Virus record (IMG/VR): IMGVR_UViG_3300034102_000876
Span: 1-23,896 of that record
Reading direction: 5' to 3' (one strand)
Source of the DNA: a virus
DNA: 23,896 nucleotides
Made by a program: the position numbers and the translations under genes. A model generated the notes under the pieces. It did no database searches and was not told the origin of the DNA. It worked only from the letters and a program-made list of their open reading frames with translations. Shown here in pieces: positions 23,889 through 23,896 of this stretch (position 1 is its first letter; every line of letters starts with the position of its first letter).

Positions 23889-23896
23889 TTAGCGCT

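Noticed and set aside
1-23896. Integrase, attachment site, transposase or insertion sequence
   Set aside because: No recombinase or transposase motif and no terminal repeats were found in the frames read.

Overview
This window reads as a stretch of a double-stranded DNA tailed-phage genome, and the likely host is a low-GC actinobacterium, quite possibly a freshwater nanopelagic (acI-like) lineage. The phage identity rests on a complete terminase pair, a CHAP endolysin in a lysis cassette, a phage tRNA and dozens of tightly packed, overlapping small genes. The actinobacterial host is suggested by a WhiB-type iron-sulfur regulator, an Lsr2-C-terminus-like DNA-binding protein, many apparently leaderless promoters, and two Sec-secreted Ala/Thr/Val-rich surface-type proteins that resemble envelope proteins of freshwater Actinobacteria (the last point is from memory, not from a search). 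The sequence is AT-rich by eye. No integrase, portal, capsid or tail genes are visible, so the virion module lies outside the window.

Layout. 1-3851 (+): end of a RuvC-like resolvase, a mini HTH protein, an FkbM-like methyltransferase, a DUF1599/Nmad1-like protein, then small and large terminase. 3861-5484: tRNA-Met(CAT), a small acidic protein, an Hsp20 chaperone, a staphylococcal-nuclease-type enzyme behind a structured leader, and an FmdB-type zinc ribbon. 5543-10369: a very large repetitive secreted protein, the lysis genes (two membrane proteins, a lipoprotein, the CHAP endolysin) and a two-motif accessory protein. 10442-14862: WhiB, several zinc-binding and unknown proteins, a proteasome-beta-like Ntn hydrolase, a secreted subtilisin-like protease and a thioredoxin. 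14908-17350: a second secreted surface-type protein with its own terminator, then very small basic or Cys-rich proteins ending at a second strong terminator. 17375-20757: a DUF6065-like protein and many small unknowns, one of which contains a complete tRNA-like cloverleaf. 20758-21312 is non-coding and carries three 51-bp repeats plus four DnaA-box-like 9-mers at exact 12-bp spacing, a good candidate replication origin. 21313-23888 (-): an opposing block of small genes including the Lsr2-like protein.

Regulation is unusually legible. About nine genes have a TATAAT-like -10 ending 5-9 nt before their start codon (leaderless). Another set of promoters is followed by a stem-loop and then a strong ribosome-binding site, usually in front of genes that should be highly expressed. 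Several promoters overlap perfect inverted repeats. The promoter of the Lsr2-like gene contains the 10-mer TCGTAAATAG that also occurs in the first origin repeat, so one protein may bind both places.
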